From Carallia brachiata (lineage: Eukaryota; Streptophyta; Magnoliopsida; Malpighiales; Rhizophoraceae), in contig JADCRB010000016.1 in assembly GCA_021464245.1 (NCBI GenBank), positions 2,539,138 through 2,603,137 of the forward strand: a stretch of DNA of 64,000 nucleotides, read 5' to 3'. The translations under genes and the position numbers were made by a program. The notes beneath the pieces were generated by a model. The model was not told the DNA's origin, did no database searches, and saw nothing but the letters and a program-made list of their open reading frames with translations. The stretch's first letter is position 1. Each line of letters starts with the position of its first letter. Shown piece by piece: positions 11,346 to 22,766 of the stretch.

Positions 11346-12679
11346 ATGTATAGGGCGTGTTCGGTGCGCATACTAAATAATATAATATAAAATAGTATAA
11401 ACCAAAATAATATAAGTTACGTTAAATTACTAACTTATACTGCATTTGAATAGTATTAAATACTATAAAATAGTTATTATATTATATGTGTAGATATGAG
11501 ACATAATAGTATAATGCATTAAAATGACATTTTTGTCATTATAGATAATTAACTTATATTTATTATAAATTTTAATATTTTTTGATTAAAATAACTAAAA
11601 TTAAATAATAAAATTAATATTTATTTTATATGTCATTTATATTATACGGCTTATAAAATTTCAAATTTATATAAAAACATATTTCTAAAAATTGAGTATT
11701 AAATTTATTTATACAAATAAATTCTAAAATATTAAAAAAGAAAGGAATAACTTTTTTAAATTTTTTTTGAGGAAAAAAAATAAGAAATTTCATGACAAGG
11801 GATCTTTTCTGTTTCATTTTCTCGGTTAGGAACGTTTGTTTGCATTTTGCACTTCATTTGCTAATATTTGAGGCACATATAAAAAACGCCGCCTACAGGA
11901 AACAAAAAAAAAAAAAAAGAAAGTAAAACTGAATCATTTTTCAGAGTTTTTTTTTGGGAAGAGAGAGAACAGCATGGGTTCAGAGAGAAAGGCAGAGAGA
12001 AGAGAGAGGAGAGAAACAGAGAGTCCAAAAAATAATTAATTTTTTTGAGAAACTATTTTCCTCATTAAATTATTATTTGTATGTGTTTTGATTTTTGGAT
12101 TTCTTTGTATGTTTCCCTCTGTCTTCGACACCGTGTTTAGGGTTGGGTGTTTGTGTGGTAGTTCACTTCACAATGCTGAATTCAACAAACCGAAGAAGCA
12201 GATCGATCTGTCTGATTCCTATGGATACTCTTGCTAAAATTAAAACTGAACCTGTCTTTATTGATCTTCTTGACGTCCTAAGTGTGAGAGGACTTTTAGA
12301 TTTAATGTTAGGTTTTACAAAGGGAAAATTAGTAATTATAATAATGTAGATTACTAGCTCATGGATTGAAATATATTACTCCACTCCATAGTAGTAAGAG
12401 GGATAAAAGTCGTAAATATGTAGCTCAAACGGTATTCGGAGTATGTCAGAAAGTGAGAGATTTAGGATTCAAACTTTTGACCTCTCCAATTGTTCTTCCT
12501 TTCCCAACCAATTGGTCTAAATTTAAGAAAACTAAAAAAAAAAAAAGTGATACTACTATCTCATTTTCATAAGATAGTGAGTTTATACTAGTTAATCTTA
12601 TTAACCAACAAACATGAACTAATTAGGATAATTAGTTTCTACCTTATACTATCATATCCTAATTTATGAAATAAATTAG
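11346..12679. other. Intergenic; possible MITE terminus and GA-rich tract
   Basis: GGGCGTGTTCGGTGC at 11352 resembles a MITE end, but its partner was not found. A purine-rich GAGAGA tract lies at 11960-12020. Around 12095-12340 there are short open frames with less AT-rich sequence and no recognisable domain, so no gene is called. Confidence 0.35.
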
Positions 12680-12850
12680 AGTTAGATAAACAAAGCATCT
12701 TGGGGGCATCCGCACGCCCAGGATCCTCGTAGGCATAAGACGATCTCTTTCTCTATCACGTACACCGCACACACACAAAAGCTATTCGGTGGTTTATTCT
12801 CATTTTTAGGCTGCAGCAAACAAGCTATAGCAGATAAAAAGCTGTTCTAA
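12680..12850 (+). repeat. Unclassified ~190-bp repeat, copy 2
   Basis: Core GCATCTTGGGGGCATCCGCA followed by GGATCCTCGTAGG, GATCTCTTTCTCTATCAC, ACCGCACACACAC, AAGCTATT and GGTTTATT. About 13 bases are missing from the centre relative to copies 1 and 4. The upstream AGAGTTAGATAAACA is shared with the stub at 11302. Confidence 0.6.
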
Positions 12851-13584
12851 AGTAGCGGTTTATTAGAGATAAGTTTATTATTATTAAAAGAAAAATATTA
12901 GACAGTATAATTTACGTAGTATTAAAGTAGTACTAAACTGATATAAATTAGTAGATAGTTGAATTTAAAAAATAAAAAAAAAGATAAACTATTAGATATT
13001 ATTAGATGAACTGCATAACTGCTTAAATACTACCTCAAGTTAAACTATATAGTTAAACCCTTATTAACATGTCTTATATGGGTGGGCGACAAAAAAACAT
13101 CTAAATAAGATCACTAGTTTTGAAAAAGCTACACAAATACGTCAGTAACATTAAATCTTGTTAAGTGATGAGTTCACTGTTGGTACGACGAAATGCACTT
13201 TTTTTTAATTAACAATTCATAATTACGTGACAAAAATCACTCAAAAGTCGACAAATTTAAATTCATAATTTTAGTTTGTTATTGAAATAACAATAGATTG
13301 CAAGGGAATTAAATATGTCTCTATCTAATTTTCTAAAGAGCTGATCAACTTATAGGACTAGATTATTAAGAGGGATTTAAATAAGTCTCTATACAATTTC
13401 TTAAAAAGAATAATTTATGAAACTTTAGATCATTTAGAGGATCTAAATAGGTCTTTATTTAATTATAAGTTATAATATGACACATATTTAATATTTCATA
13501 TGTAATATAATAAATATTTTATAAATAATAACATTAATATTAAATTATAAAAAATCTACACGCATGCAATAGCGTATATACTCA
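12851..13584. other. Intergenic between repeat copies 2 and 3
   Basis: AT-rich sequence with no gene. Loosely similar segments recur within it at about 13290-13350, 13360-13400 and 13420-13460 (TTAAATAGGTCTCTAT-like), suggesting an old local duplication. Confidence 0.35.
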
Positions 13585-13720
13585 ATGGATCTTGGGGGCA
13601 TCTGCGGGCTAAAAGATTGCAGGATCCTTGTGGTAGACGACAATCTCCCTCTCTCACGCGCCGCAAACACACACACACACACTCTCTGTCATAAGATGCT
13701 GGTACGAATCATTTGCAAGG
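13585..13720 (+). repeat. Unclassified ~190-bp repeat, copy 3 (short form)
   Basis: Core GATCTTGGGGGCATCTGCGGG, then AGGATCCTTGTGGTAGACGAC, a CT-rich block, an ACACAC tract and a TCATAAGAT tail. It lacks the AAGCTG-GTTTATT middle section found in copies 1 and 4, so the family has an internal-deletion form. Confidence 0.6.
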
Positions 13721-14460
13721 CAATATACTCGTGATATAAAGATTATAAATTAAGACAAATGTTATTAACTGTTTTTTTTTATTTATCATTAATGGTATAT
13801 GGATAAGTGACAGAATTATCACTTATATATATATTATTTATAAGTTTGTTGTAAATTTATTTTATTTGTAAATTTTATAAATTTTGTATTTTTTTTAAAT
13901 TTGTTTACTTATGATATATAATACTATTAAAATTAATGTGCAACAAAATAAAGAAAAAGGTAAACAGAATAATTGCATCTCTTTTTATGTTTGATAAATT
14001 TATCGATTAATGTATCAAAACTCTTTTCTTATGGTAAAGAATCCCTTGGCCGTATTAACCTGTAGCTACAGCGAGGCCCCACTTTTTTTCTTTTAGTGAA
14101 TCGGTTGAGTAAATTATATTAATGAAAAAAATGTTACAGAAAAAGGGCGAGAGAGAAGACTCAAAGAAAGAAAAATATAAAAAAAAATTTATAATTATAT
14201 GATAAAATCAAAACTTTTATCTATAGTCACCTTAGTAAGTGTATCAATAGTAGAATTGATAATCTTATTAATCTACTAAAGATACAATTTATAAAAGAAT
14301 TAAAATATTTTTTGATAAAAACAAAGATTTTTCTAAACTTTTATGGTATATCGGCCTGATTGGCTCTCCATAAGGTGCCTCTGTACAGCCAGGCCCCACC
14401 TACATCGGCCCGATGGCCTCCGCGTGCTAGATATTTTATTTCCAAAAACAATGGAACTTG
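13721..14460. other. Intergenic between repeat copies 3 and 4
   Basis: AT-rich sequence. A less AT-rich patch at 14380-14430 contains AGGCCCCAC, which also occurs near 14075. No gene recognised. Confidence 0.35.
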
Positions 14461-14668
14461 TCGCATACAAACAACATCTTGGGGGGATCCGCAGGCCTAA
14501 AAAATGGCAAGATCCTCATAGGTAGACGACGATCTCTTTCTCTATCACATACACCGTACACACACAAAAGCTGTTATGTAGTTTATTTGTATTTACACGC
14601 TTAAGACAAACGAGCTAGCACATGAAGCTGTTTTCATAAGATAATGTTGAGCGAATTAGTTGTAAGGC
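14461..14668 (+). repeat. Unclassified ~190-bp repeat, copy 4 (longest)
   Basis: ACATCTTGGGGGGATCCGCAG, AATGGCAAGATCCTCATAGG, GATCTCTTTCTCTATCAC, GTACACACACAAAAGCTGTT, TTTATTTGTATTT, then GCTAGCACATGAAGCTG and TTTTCATAAG. It aligns over almost its whole length with inverted copy 1 at 3620-3812. Confidence 0.65.
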
Positions 14669-15344
14669 ATCACTCAAGAGAGACAAAAAATTGGGCATAA
14701 TTTTTTTGGGAAATACTCAATACCAATGTTTAAGTATTAATAAGATAATAATAAAATAATATAAATAATTAAATGATTAAAATTTTAAAAAATAGATAAG
14801 TTATTAAATTTTATTAGATTAACTGCGTGAATATATATATATATATATGTGGTTTGTTTGATGCTTTTTAGTAATTAGCAAAATCAAGCGAACAACAAAA
14901 ACTTTAATGAGAGGGACAATAATACGTAATTTAGGGGGCAACGTTAAGAAACAAAGAACACACATATGTGTAAGTATTCCGCTATGTATGTTTGAGTTTA
15001 ATATATGATTCATATTCTGTACTTCTCCCAATAATTTAAGTTTTTAGGTAGATTAGCTTTTTGACGTGGTATCATGTATGGGGGTCTATCTTTTATTCAT
15101 GCTTAATTTTAGTCCAATGAATTTTTGTGGGAACGTGTTAAAGTTTAATATACGATTCATATGTTAAACATCTCCTAACAACTTAAATTTTTGATTGGAA
15201 TGATTTCTTGATAGCCTGTAGCCAGATCTGTACCTGATTATGGACGTTTCTACTAAGGACAGCATTTAAAGACAAGCACTTGATCAACCGCTTGATGTCT
15301 TCAACCTCCAAGTTGCTAGTTCTAAGCAAAAGGCAGAAGGACAC
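14669..15344. other. Intergenic
   Basis: AT-rich, with a short TA microsatellite at 14830-14848. No gene, and no terminal repeats that could be paired. Confidence 0.4.
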
Positions 15345-17345
15345 TAGTGAGAGCATCTTAATTTTTCAACGAGTTGGGAGAGACGTGCTCGACAAGTGGG
15401 AGCCCCGAATTTGCAAAGAGCGGGCTGTTCATGACAAGAGCGAGCTCTAATTCATGAGTGCGAGTTTGAGAATGAGCTCACTGAAGACAAAGTAAAGCAA
15501 TAATAACAAGTTTTTGAACACCACATATTACTTAAAATTTTAAGGCATTAGGTTACGAGTCTAACAATTTAAATGTTGATTTTTCCTTCTATTGACTTCC
15601 AACGTAAGACTTACAATTTCAACGCTCTGCCTCAAGTCCATGTTGGGTTTTAAATTTCTGAGGTCTCAGGAACGAACAGTCAGCTATGATACTATTGTTA
15701 GTTTTTCCACAAGTTGGGAGAGACGAGTTTGAGAAGAGGGAGTTCCGAACTCCCAAAGAGTGGGGAGATAGCAACAAGCACGCTCCATTTCACAATTGCA
15801 AGTTTGGGAATAAGCTCACCATAGATTAGGTAAAGAAACAACAGTGGAGTCTCCATTTTCAAAATGCCAAGCTCGGTTGCAAAGAAAATAACTTCTTTGC
15901 CAAAAAGGTTTTTTTGGACTGGTGACATAGATAAAAGGAAGCTTTGCCTCATCAAATGGGAAAATATGATTAAACCTAAAAAAGAAGGTGGTTTAGGTAT
16001 TGGTTCCCTATTGTTTAAAAATCAAGCCTTGTTATTCAAATGGCTGTGGAGATTCGTTAAAGAGAAGAATGCTTTGTGGAGACAACTCATTGATTGTAAA
16101 TATAATTATCAGTCTTCCCATTGGTGGCCTGTTTTTGATGATAGGAATTCTAATGGGCTTTGGGGTAGCATTGTTAAGCTTCCTACCTTGAATGACTCAA
16201 TTAAGGGTGTTGTTGAACAGGGGCTTAAACTGAAAATTGGGAATGGTAAGAATATATATTTTTGGTTGGATAAGTGGGCAGGAAATTTCACTTTGAAATC
16301 AAAATTTCCTCGCTTATTTGCTTTGTCATATGGTAGGTATGAGTGTGTGTCTCATTTTGGTGATTGGTTTGATGGAAATTGGGTTTGGAATCTTAAGTGG
16401 AAAAGAGCCCTTATGGATAGGGAAGCTCTTTCGGTGTCCGAACTGTTGGCCCTTATTGAAAATATAAGGCTTGATCATTTCGTATCTGATACACCTTTCT
16501 GGGACTTTAACAAATCTGGGCAATTTTTAGTTAAGTCCTTTTATGATGAACTAATGAAGTCTTGCCTTCCTTGTATCCTCCTGCCTTCTCCACAAGTTTG
16601 GCGTGGTTTAGCACCTCCGAAAGTGGAAATTTTTGTATGAATGACTCTCCAAGACCGCATCTGCACCAAAAGTAATTTGATGAAAAGAGGAATAATTGCT
16701 GAGCACCAAGGAAAATGTTGTTTCTGCTGTAGTATCGTTGAGTTCGGAGCTCATTTGTTCATCCATTGTCCTTTCACATGTAAGTTGTGGAATATAGTGG
16801 TAAAATGGTGGGGCTTGTCATGGTGCATTCCACGCAATGTTCAAGATCTATTCACCCAATGGGCATGTTTGGTTTCTGGGAAGGAGCAAGAAAAGGTGTG
16901 GACTGCTATTTTTTATGCTGTTTTGTGGACTATTTGGCTTGAATGGAACAAAATGATTTTCCAGGATATTGAGATCAATTGGGGTGCTCTTAAAGATGTG
17001 ATCCTTGGCAAAGTTTACTCTTGGCTGAAAGCAGTAAATGACAATCTTTCTTTCCAAGCTCAACAAGTTCTACTTTTGGCAGATGCTTTGCAATTAGGAT
17101 AAATAGCTCGACAATAATGTTTTGTTGTTATGTAGCCTTTTCTTTTGTCTTCTTTTAATCTGGTGTTTTGGATTATAGTCTTCCAATCTCTCAGTTCTTT
17201 GGGGACTTTTCTTGTACATGTAATTTTGATTGGAATAATATACATACACACCTGACTTATAAAAAAAAAAAAAAGTGGAGTTTTAGATACCACATCTTAC
17301 TCAAAATGTTAACGAATTGGTTATGGGTCCTGAACCAGTTAAATG
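15345..17345 (-). mobile_element. TRIM-like LTR element, split by a LINE
   Basis: Two similar segments, 15345-15575 and 15694-15850 continued at 17281-17345, both contain AGTTGGGAGAGACG, a TGGGAATAAGCTCAC-type block and a CACCACAT.TTACT-type block. Between them is a short spacer without coding sequence. At its right edge, AGCTATGATACTA (15682-15693) is the complement of a degenerate initiator-Met tRNA primer site. A purine tract follows the left repeat on the minus strand. This is the plan of a terminal-repeat retrotransposon in miniature. The right repeat is interrupted by the LINE at 15851-17273. Confidence 0.55.
15851..17273 (+). mobile_element. 5'-truncated L1-type LINE (ORF2 C-terminus)
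   Basis: Flanked by 8-bp AGTGGAGT at 15843-15850 and 17274-17281, with a poly-A tail immediately before the right copy. Only the 3' part of ORF2 is present: the region after the reverse transcriptase and the zf-RVT domain. The frame opens with IFKMPSSVAKKITSL, includes W-rich motifs (WLWRFVKEKNALWR), and has a TGA at 16638-16640 within GLAPPKVEIFVW-type sequence. It resumes directly afterwards as MTLQDRICTKSNLMKRG and ends near 17102, followed by a ~160-nt 3' UTR. Cysteine and histidine residues (CCFCC, HLFIHCPFTC) mark the zf-RVT region. It is a dead insertion. Confidence 0.88.
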
Positions 17346-17564
17346 TCTATTCACTGCAAATGTGAGTCCTGCAATTTTGATAGAAAATGTAGTACAGCTA
17401 AGGTTAAAAGAGATTTTAAAATCAACCAGTGGGAATAGCAACTTTCCAATGTCCCACATATAAATCATATATAATTATTTGTATTTAGCTATGTGCATAC
17501 ATTCTACTAATAATGCAATGCCATGGCGGGATGAACTTGGACACGTTTTTAATAGTGCACCCGT
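17346..17564. other. Intergenic between two TRIM-like elements
   Basis: About 220 bp of AT-rich sequence with no recognisable feature. Confidence 0.3.
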
Positions 17565-18025
17565 TGTTATAAATTTTGAGGATCCATATTATTATCAAGC
17601 ATGTGCCTTAACGGGCAGGAGAGTATTAGACTAAATTCAATTTAATGAATAAGTTTATTATCATATTAAAATAACTTAAGTCATCTTAACTAATAATTCA
17701 TCTAACTTATATTTCTAATACTTTCCCTTAAGCGCAACCATGAGATTGGTCCTGTTGTCACCTTAAGTGAGGTCACCATCTCAAATATCTACTCCAAATC
17801 TTTTTTCAGGTTGTTAAACTCTCCGATTCGGACTCTGATACCAAGTTATAAATTTTGTAGAGCCAAATTATTATTGGTCAGGTCTTAATAATAGGTAGGA
17901 TATTATTTTAACAGGTAGGATAATATTAGGTAAAATTTATTTTAAATTCATTTTAATTAATGTGCTTATTGTCTTGTTAAATGACTAAGTTAATTTAACC
18001 AACAATTCATCTAACTTATATTTCT
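17565..18025 (-). mobile_element. TRIM element with primer-binding site and polypurine tract
   Basis: Two direct repeats (17565-17716 and 17844-18025) share TTATAAATTTTG near one end and ATTCATCTAACTTATATTTC at the other. Adjacent to the right repeat, GACTCTGATACCA at 17831-17843 is the complement of TGGTATCAGAGTC, the initiator-Met tRNA primer site. Adjacent to the left repeat the minus strand reads AAGGGAAAG, a polypurine tract. The ~115-bp interior has no coding sequence. It is a minus-strand TRIM of about 460 bp with diverged LTRs, so it is old. Confidence 0.7.
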
Positions 18026-18127
18026 TTCTTTCTTTTGTTTTGCCATTGATGTAGGGTCACTGAAATTGGATTGTGATTATCAACTTCAAACCGTTGGATG
18101 GATGTAAACATATATATATATATATAT

Positions 18128-18165
18128 ACTAGAGAAGTGCCCGCGCGTTGTGCGGGAAAGGCCAT
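18128..18165 (+). mobile_element. Helitron-like 5' subterminal hairpin motif
   Basis: After a TA run, the sequence reads CTAGAGAAGTGCCCGCGCG followed by TTGTGCGGG. The GCCCGCGCG-TTG-TGCGGG hairpin close to an AT-rich start is a common look of plant Helitron left ends. A related CCCGTGCC motif occurs at 20951. No terminal CTRR could be fixed, so the boundaries are open. Confidence 0.35.
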
Positions 18166-18682
18166 TAATTTAACAGTTGCTAAATTATTGTTTATTCAAA
18201 CTTGATGCTTTTTGTTTTAACCAAACTGGAATCGTAGTTTATATAACTCAATTTCTATGGAACATTTTGTACATTTAATTTCAAGTTCTCTCATAAATTC
18301 AATCTCGTAGTAATAAGGTTGCATCCTATTTTGCACCAATCTTCAGAAATTGAATCGGCTAATTCATCCCATAGAGTAACCTGTATATTTTGTGATCTGC
18401 GAGAAATGACCTTATTGTATCATGTTCGTAGTTGGTAAGGAAATTTTGCAAGTATATACATACACAGATTTTTCTTTTTTTCTTTCCCCTAGCTTACTCT
18501 GGTAATGTCACAAAAATTTCTCTTTTTGCTGCTTCTCTCCCACTGGCATGAGTTGTTTCTTTTTGTCCAATGATTGTCAACTTTCCAACGACGTCTAATC
18601 ATATTTAATTTAAAATTGATTAGTGTACATAATAATAGATGGATAAATCACAATGTTCTAATATTATGTTACAGATACATAC

Positions 18683-19184
18683 CTGTAAGATAAGTGTTGT
18701 CATTGTACCGGTTTGGTATGTAAGCATAATCAACAAAGTGGAATTTGTGTGATGGTATTTTCGGACATTCTTCAATGACTTGTTCAAATGATGAAGCTTC
18801 CGATAATACAACTCTTTTAAGGTTGGGTACTAGCCTTTATCCTCCGGTGCAAAGCTCCACATCAAACCCACTGAAAATGTAGATTTGTGTCCTTCAATAA
18901 AGTCATTCTTGAATTACTCAGCTTCTCCTCATTTTGTCGTTGCATGAATGGTGTTTTCCTGCAGAATAAGGAAATAAAATTGAGTTCATTTTATATCAAA
19001 CGGATTGTTTTTTTTTTTTTTGGAAGTTAGAAATATTACCTCCTCATCTGCTACAATCATGTCAACACTGAGCAATTGATTCTTGTTTTTTTTGTTCACA
19101 GAATTCCACCTGCAAATGACGCGACCTTTCAATCTTGCATTATTTTGGTTAATCTTTAGGTTTTTGATTAGCAGGTAATCCATA
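18683..19184 (-). pseudogene. RPA1-like (DUF223 OB-fold) gene fragment, Helitron-associated type
   Basis: Two minus-strand exons can be read, 19040-19184 and 18683-18958, with a phase-0 GT-AG intron (18959-19039). Exon A gives LKGRVICRWNSV and LLSVDMIVADEE. Exon B gives ENTIHAT, NDFIEGHKSTFSVG and, after a frameshift, IPSHKFHFVDYAYIPNRYN. These are typical of the plant replication protein A 70-kDa-like family (DUF223), whose members are often carried by Helitrons. Exon B contains in-frame stops, and upstream and downstream exons were not identified. It lies about 550 bp from a Helitron-like hairpin. Probably a decayed transposon-borne copy rather than the cellular RPA. Confidence 0.65.
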
Positions 19185-19192
19185 ATCTGCAC

Positions 19193-21239
19193 ATAAAATA
19201 TGTATATATGGAAAGAGAAGAGAAAAGCATATTATCCCATTGCAAAGGAAAGAAAGAAAAGGAAAAGTAAATATAAATGAATGAATGTGTCGCCTAAAAT
19301 GGTAAGATTAGCATTTTCAAAGTAATACGTCAGGATGCAATAGGTGTGGGATTAATATGAAAAAGGGAAGAAAAGAAATATAGCAATTGTAGATATATTT
19401 TTTTTTGTAGAGAATAGAGAAAAGGAAAGGAAGACTCACTGGTTTGCTTTGCAGCATTAGGAAGACGGAGAAAGCATTTGACATAGAGAAAAGCAAATTG
19501 GGAAGGTAATTTATATATAGGGTTAGAGTCATAGTGTCATACTTGTATACACGGTAAGTAACTGACGTTCAAATCATAAAGGACAAGAATGGAGTAAAGC
19601 TAGTAATTGGAAAAAGGAAAATTGTAGCCAATCACTTTAATTTTGATGGAAATAATTGATGGTAAAAGGAATGATTTTAGGAAAAACAACACAAATGGAG
19701 GAATGGCTATGGTATCCAAAATGATCAATTTTAACTATTTAAAGTTAAGGTAACAGAAGAATATATTAATTTGCAGGAAATGCAGGAAAGGAAGATAATA
19801 AAAGATATTAATGACATTGATTAGTTAATTTGAATTTTATAGTAATTACCAAATAAGAGAACTTTAATTTATGAATTTTTTCAGCCATTACTGTCTTTTT
19901 AAATATTTTTTGTCCCTTCAATTATGCTGCTGGAATCATGTTATATCTAAAATCACAAAGCATGTTGATTTTGTAGTTGAAATATATATTTATATTTATG
20001 GTGAAGCGTATAAAATAAAATGTATAATGGAGGTAGGAAGCTTGTGGAATATCGGGCAGAGAGAACAGAGCATTGATAGTATTAATTTTTGGTCAGTGAA
20101 ACCTTTTGAGTTTTTCTTATTCTTCCCCCCTCCTTAATTTTGTTAATTTTTTTTTTCTAATATAACTCCATCTGTCACATACACACGAATAAATGTTAAT
20201 ACTGGTTCCTAACAGAAGGGTTTCACAGTCTATTGGTGGCCTGAAGGGCACCATCTGGTACCTATCAGAAGGATCTACTGATGCCAGTATTCTTCAATAA
20301 GGTATCAATAAGGTACCAATAAGATACTAGTATTTTGTTAATAAATTTTAACGAATCAATAGTTTGTAGAGAAAAAGTTCAATGAATAAATTTTTAATCT
20401 GGCAGATGACTGAATTTTTGTGCCACCAGCTCGAGCTGACGTAGGGTAATATTTCGATAACTCTGGCCTTGCAATTCTACTGGTTTGCTCTTTGAGGCAT
20501 ACAATTCTTTTGACCTCAATATTTTTCTCGATAGGAGCTGACTTTAGAGGCGGTGCTCTTAATTTTGTGATTATAATCTTTGGCTTGATTCTCATTGGTT
20601 GTTCTCATTGTTTGTTGGAATAATGAATAAATATAGGGAGCCAAATTAACGTGGACATGAAATGAGGGATATTTAATTGGACAGGTAGAATAAATATTGA
20701 GGGAGATTTTTTGTTTATAATAAGTAAATTTTTTTTGAATTAAATTTAGAGAGTTTAAAAAGAGATATTTTTTCTCAACTACTCATTCATCTTTTTACAT
20801 TAGTAAAATTTTTTTGGCATTAAATTTGAAGAGTGAAAAAAGGAGAAATTTTCTCTTAGCTATTCTTTAAAGAGTGAAATAAAGAGAGAATTTATCTCAA
20901 CTACTCATTTATAATATTGTTATTAAATATATATATATAGAAAGGTTGCGCCCGTGCCGTCTTTGGATTCGCCTTTAAACTAGGAGACAAAGGGATGCAA
21001 GCCTTTCATAAGCACCAAATGCAATTCCCCAAATCAACTCTTAAGAAAGGGGCGGGCGGCTGTATATTATCATGATATGCATATTGCTCCTGGAGAAGCA
21101 TTTGACAGGGGAAAATGCTTTCCTCGACAAGGTCAATATGGACAGGGTCCTCTTGGAGGCACCAATTGCCTTCCTTTTCACTTTCTTCGATCATTTTTCA
21201 TGGTGGCTCAGTCTATATATTCTACCGTCTGTAATATAC
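19193..21239. other. Intergenic or transposon-derived, no gene recognised
   Basis: AT-rich. A minus-strand open frame at 20356-20595 has basic residues but no known domain. The segment 21180-21240 is similar to 21812-21855 (CAGTCTATATATTCTACC), so the CACTA-type end at 21240 sits between two related flanks. Confidence 0.35.
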
Positions 21240-21810
21240 CACTACAACAAAAATGGGCTATAGCAGTAGTTTTATGGTGGCCGTTTTAAAACGGCTGCCT
21301 AAAAGGTTTACGGCAGCGGTTCTGCCAAAAACACATAAACGCGACAAAAGGCATGTTATGCAGTGATTTTTTTTTTTTTATGTGGCGGGTTTAAAAGGCG
21401 TGTTAAATACAATTTTTATGCAGCAGTTTTGTTTACGGCGGTTAATAACCTCTACCATAGAAAGTGTTATACCTGCATATATTATAATGCTTTAGGCTGC
21501 GGTTTAAAACCGCTGTCTATGTATCTCGTGCAGGCAGCAGCAGTGCAAAAGTCATGCAGCGGTTTATTGTTTTGGGAAAAAGAAAAAAAAAAGTGAAAAG
21601 CATTAAACGAAAAAAAGAAAACGAATAAAAAATGTAAGAGCCTAATACTACCTAGTTTTGGCCTTGACTAATAAAAATCTTTCTGAATCATAAGCCTCCA
21701 CTCCACTGCCCTTCTGCTTTAAAAAAAAAAAACGTAAAGCTAAGCCACTCGATCAGTTATCACACTCCTTCTCTCTATATTTTTCCTAGGTTTCTGGCTC
21801 GCTATACAAT
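21240..21810 (+). mobile_element. CACTA-type transposon end with subterminal repeats
   Basis: Starts CACTACAACAAAAATGGGC, the classic CACTA terminus. It is followed by repeated GCGGTTTTAAAACCGC-like and GCAGCGGTTT motifs in both orientations (for example near 21282, 21500 and 21555), as in CACTA subterminal regions. The opposite CACTA end was not found, so 21810 is only where the flanking sequence resumes. No transposase. Confidence 0.55.
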
Positions 21811-22698
21811 TTTCATAGATGATTCAGTCTATATATTCTACCTCTGCATACCATGACTATTCTTCTGCAATTTCACAAGTTATAACATTTGGAAAATTGT
21901 CTCGTCCATTTTCCTGGTGGCTTGGAGCACCAATTGGTTGCTTTACTTTCATTTTAATACATTTACTCTGCCTCTAGTATAAATATGTGGTTGAATGAAT
22001 TATAAAGATTTTATTCAATTGTGATTGAAAAGCGGTTTTTTACTCATTAAATAAGTTGGTTGTGCAAAATTTTTAATGAAATTTGTTACTATTTTTTTTA
22101 ATAATTGATGTTAATTTATAATGATTGAAGAATTATGAAAAAAATTATCAGCTCATGAAAGGCTTGAAATGGGGATATTATGGTGAATTCAAGATATTGG
22201 CTTGGAGTGAAAGAAGAAAATCTAATTTTTTTTAGTTTGAAGAGAATCTGAAATTAGATTATCTCACAAGTTAAAAAAAGAAACAAAAAAAAAAAAAAAA
22301 GGTGGGGAGCCGGCTGCTCTCCTAACATGCGGTTCACCACTTTTATTTATTTATTTAATAAAAACTATTTGTGGGCAGCTGGTTGTCCTCTTAGCATAGC
22401 AATTATGTGCAAGTTAATTTGACTTTCTTAAAAAAATCAAATTAAAAATCCTTTAGATTCAGGTATTTGGTATTTTTATTTTTTTAATATAATGTATTTA
22501 TAATTTTATATCAAACAAATTTATTTTATCATTATTATTTTAAATAGACATCACCTATTATATAATGTAAAATAATAAATAAAATATATTAAAAAAATAA
22601 ATCAAATTAAAAATTTTTAAAAATTAAACAAGGTAACTCTGGCACCGATCCAACAGTTATGCATTAACAATAACAATCCTTAATGTAAACATCCTCCG
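21811..22698. other. Intergenic, upstream of the carboxylesterase
   Basis: AT-rich sequence with short homopolymers. Two similar phrases about a G.CAGC.GG(C/T)TG.(C/T)CTC motif occur near 22305 and 22373. No gene. Confidence 0.35.
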
Positions 22699-22706
22699 TA
22701 TAAATT
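22699..22706 (+). promoter_or_regulatory. TATA box of the carboxylesterase
   Basis: GTATAAAT, 61 bp before the ATG at 22767. This spacing would leave a 5' UTR of roughly 30 nt. Confidence 0.45.
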
Positions 22707-22766
22707 GAAGATGCAAGTCACAATGGGTTTCATCCTTCTGAGGCTTTCAGATCATAAACACAAGCC

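Noticed and set aside
12095..12349. Possible small gene after a GA-rich tract
   Set aside because: One short open frame with no domain, no clear splice sites and no conserved copy in the window.
21363..21596. Open frame in the CACTA-type region
   Set aside because: Covers subterminal repeats and a T run; no domain.
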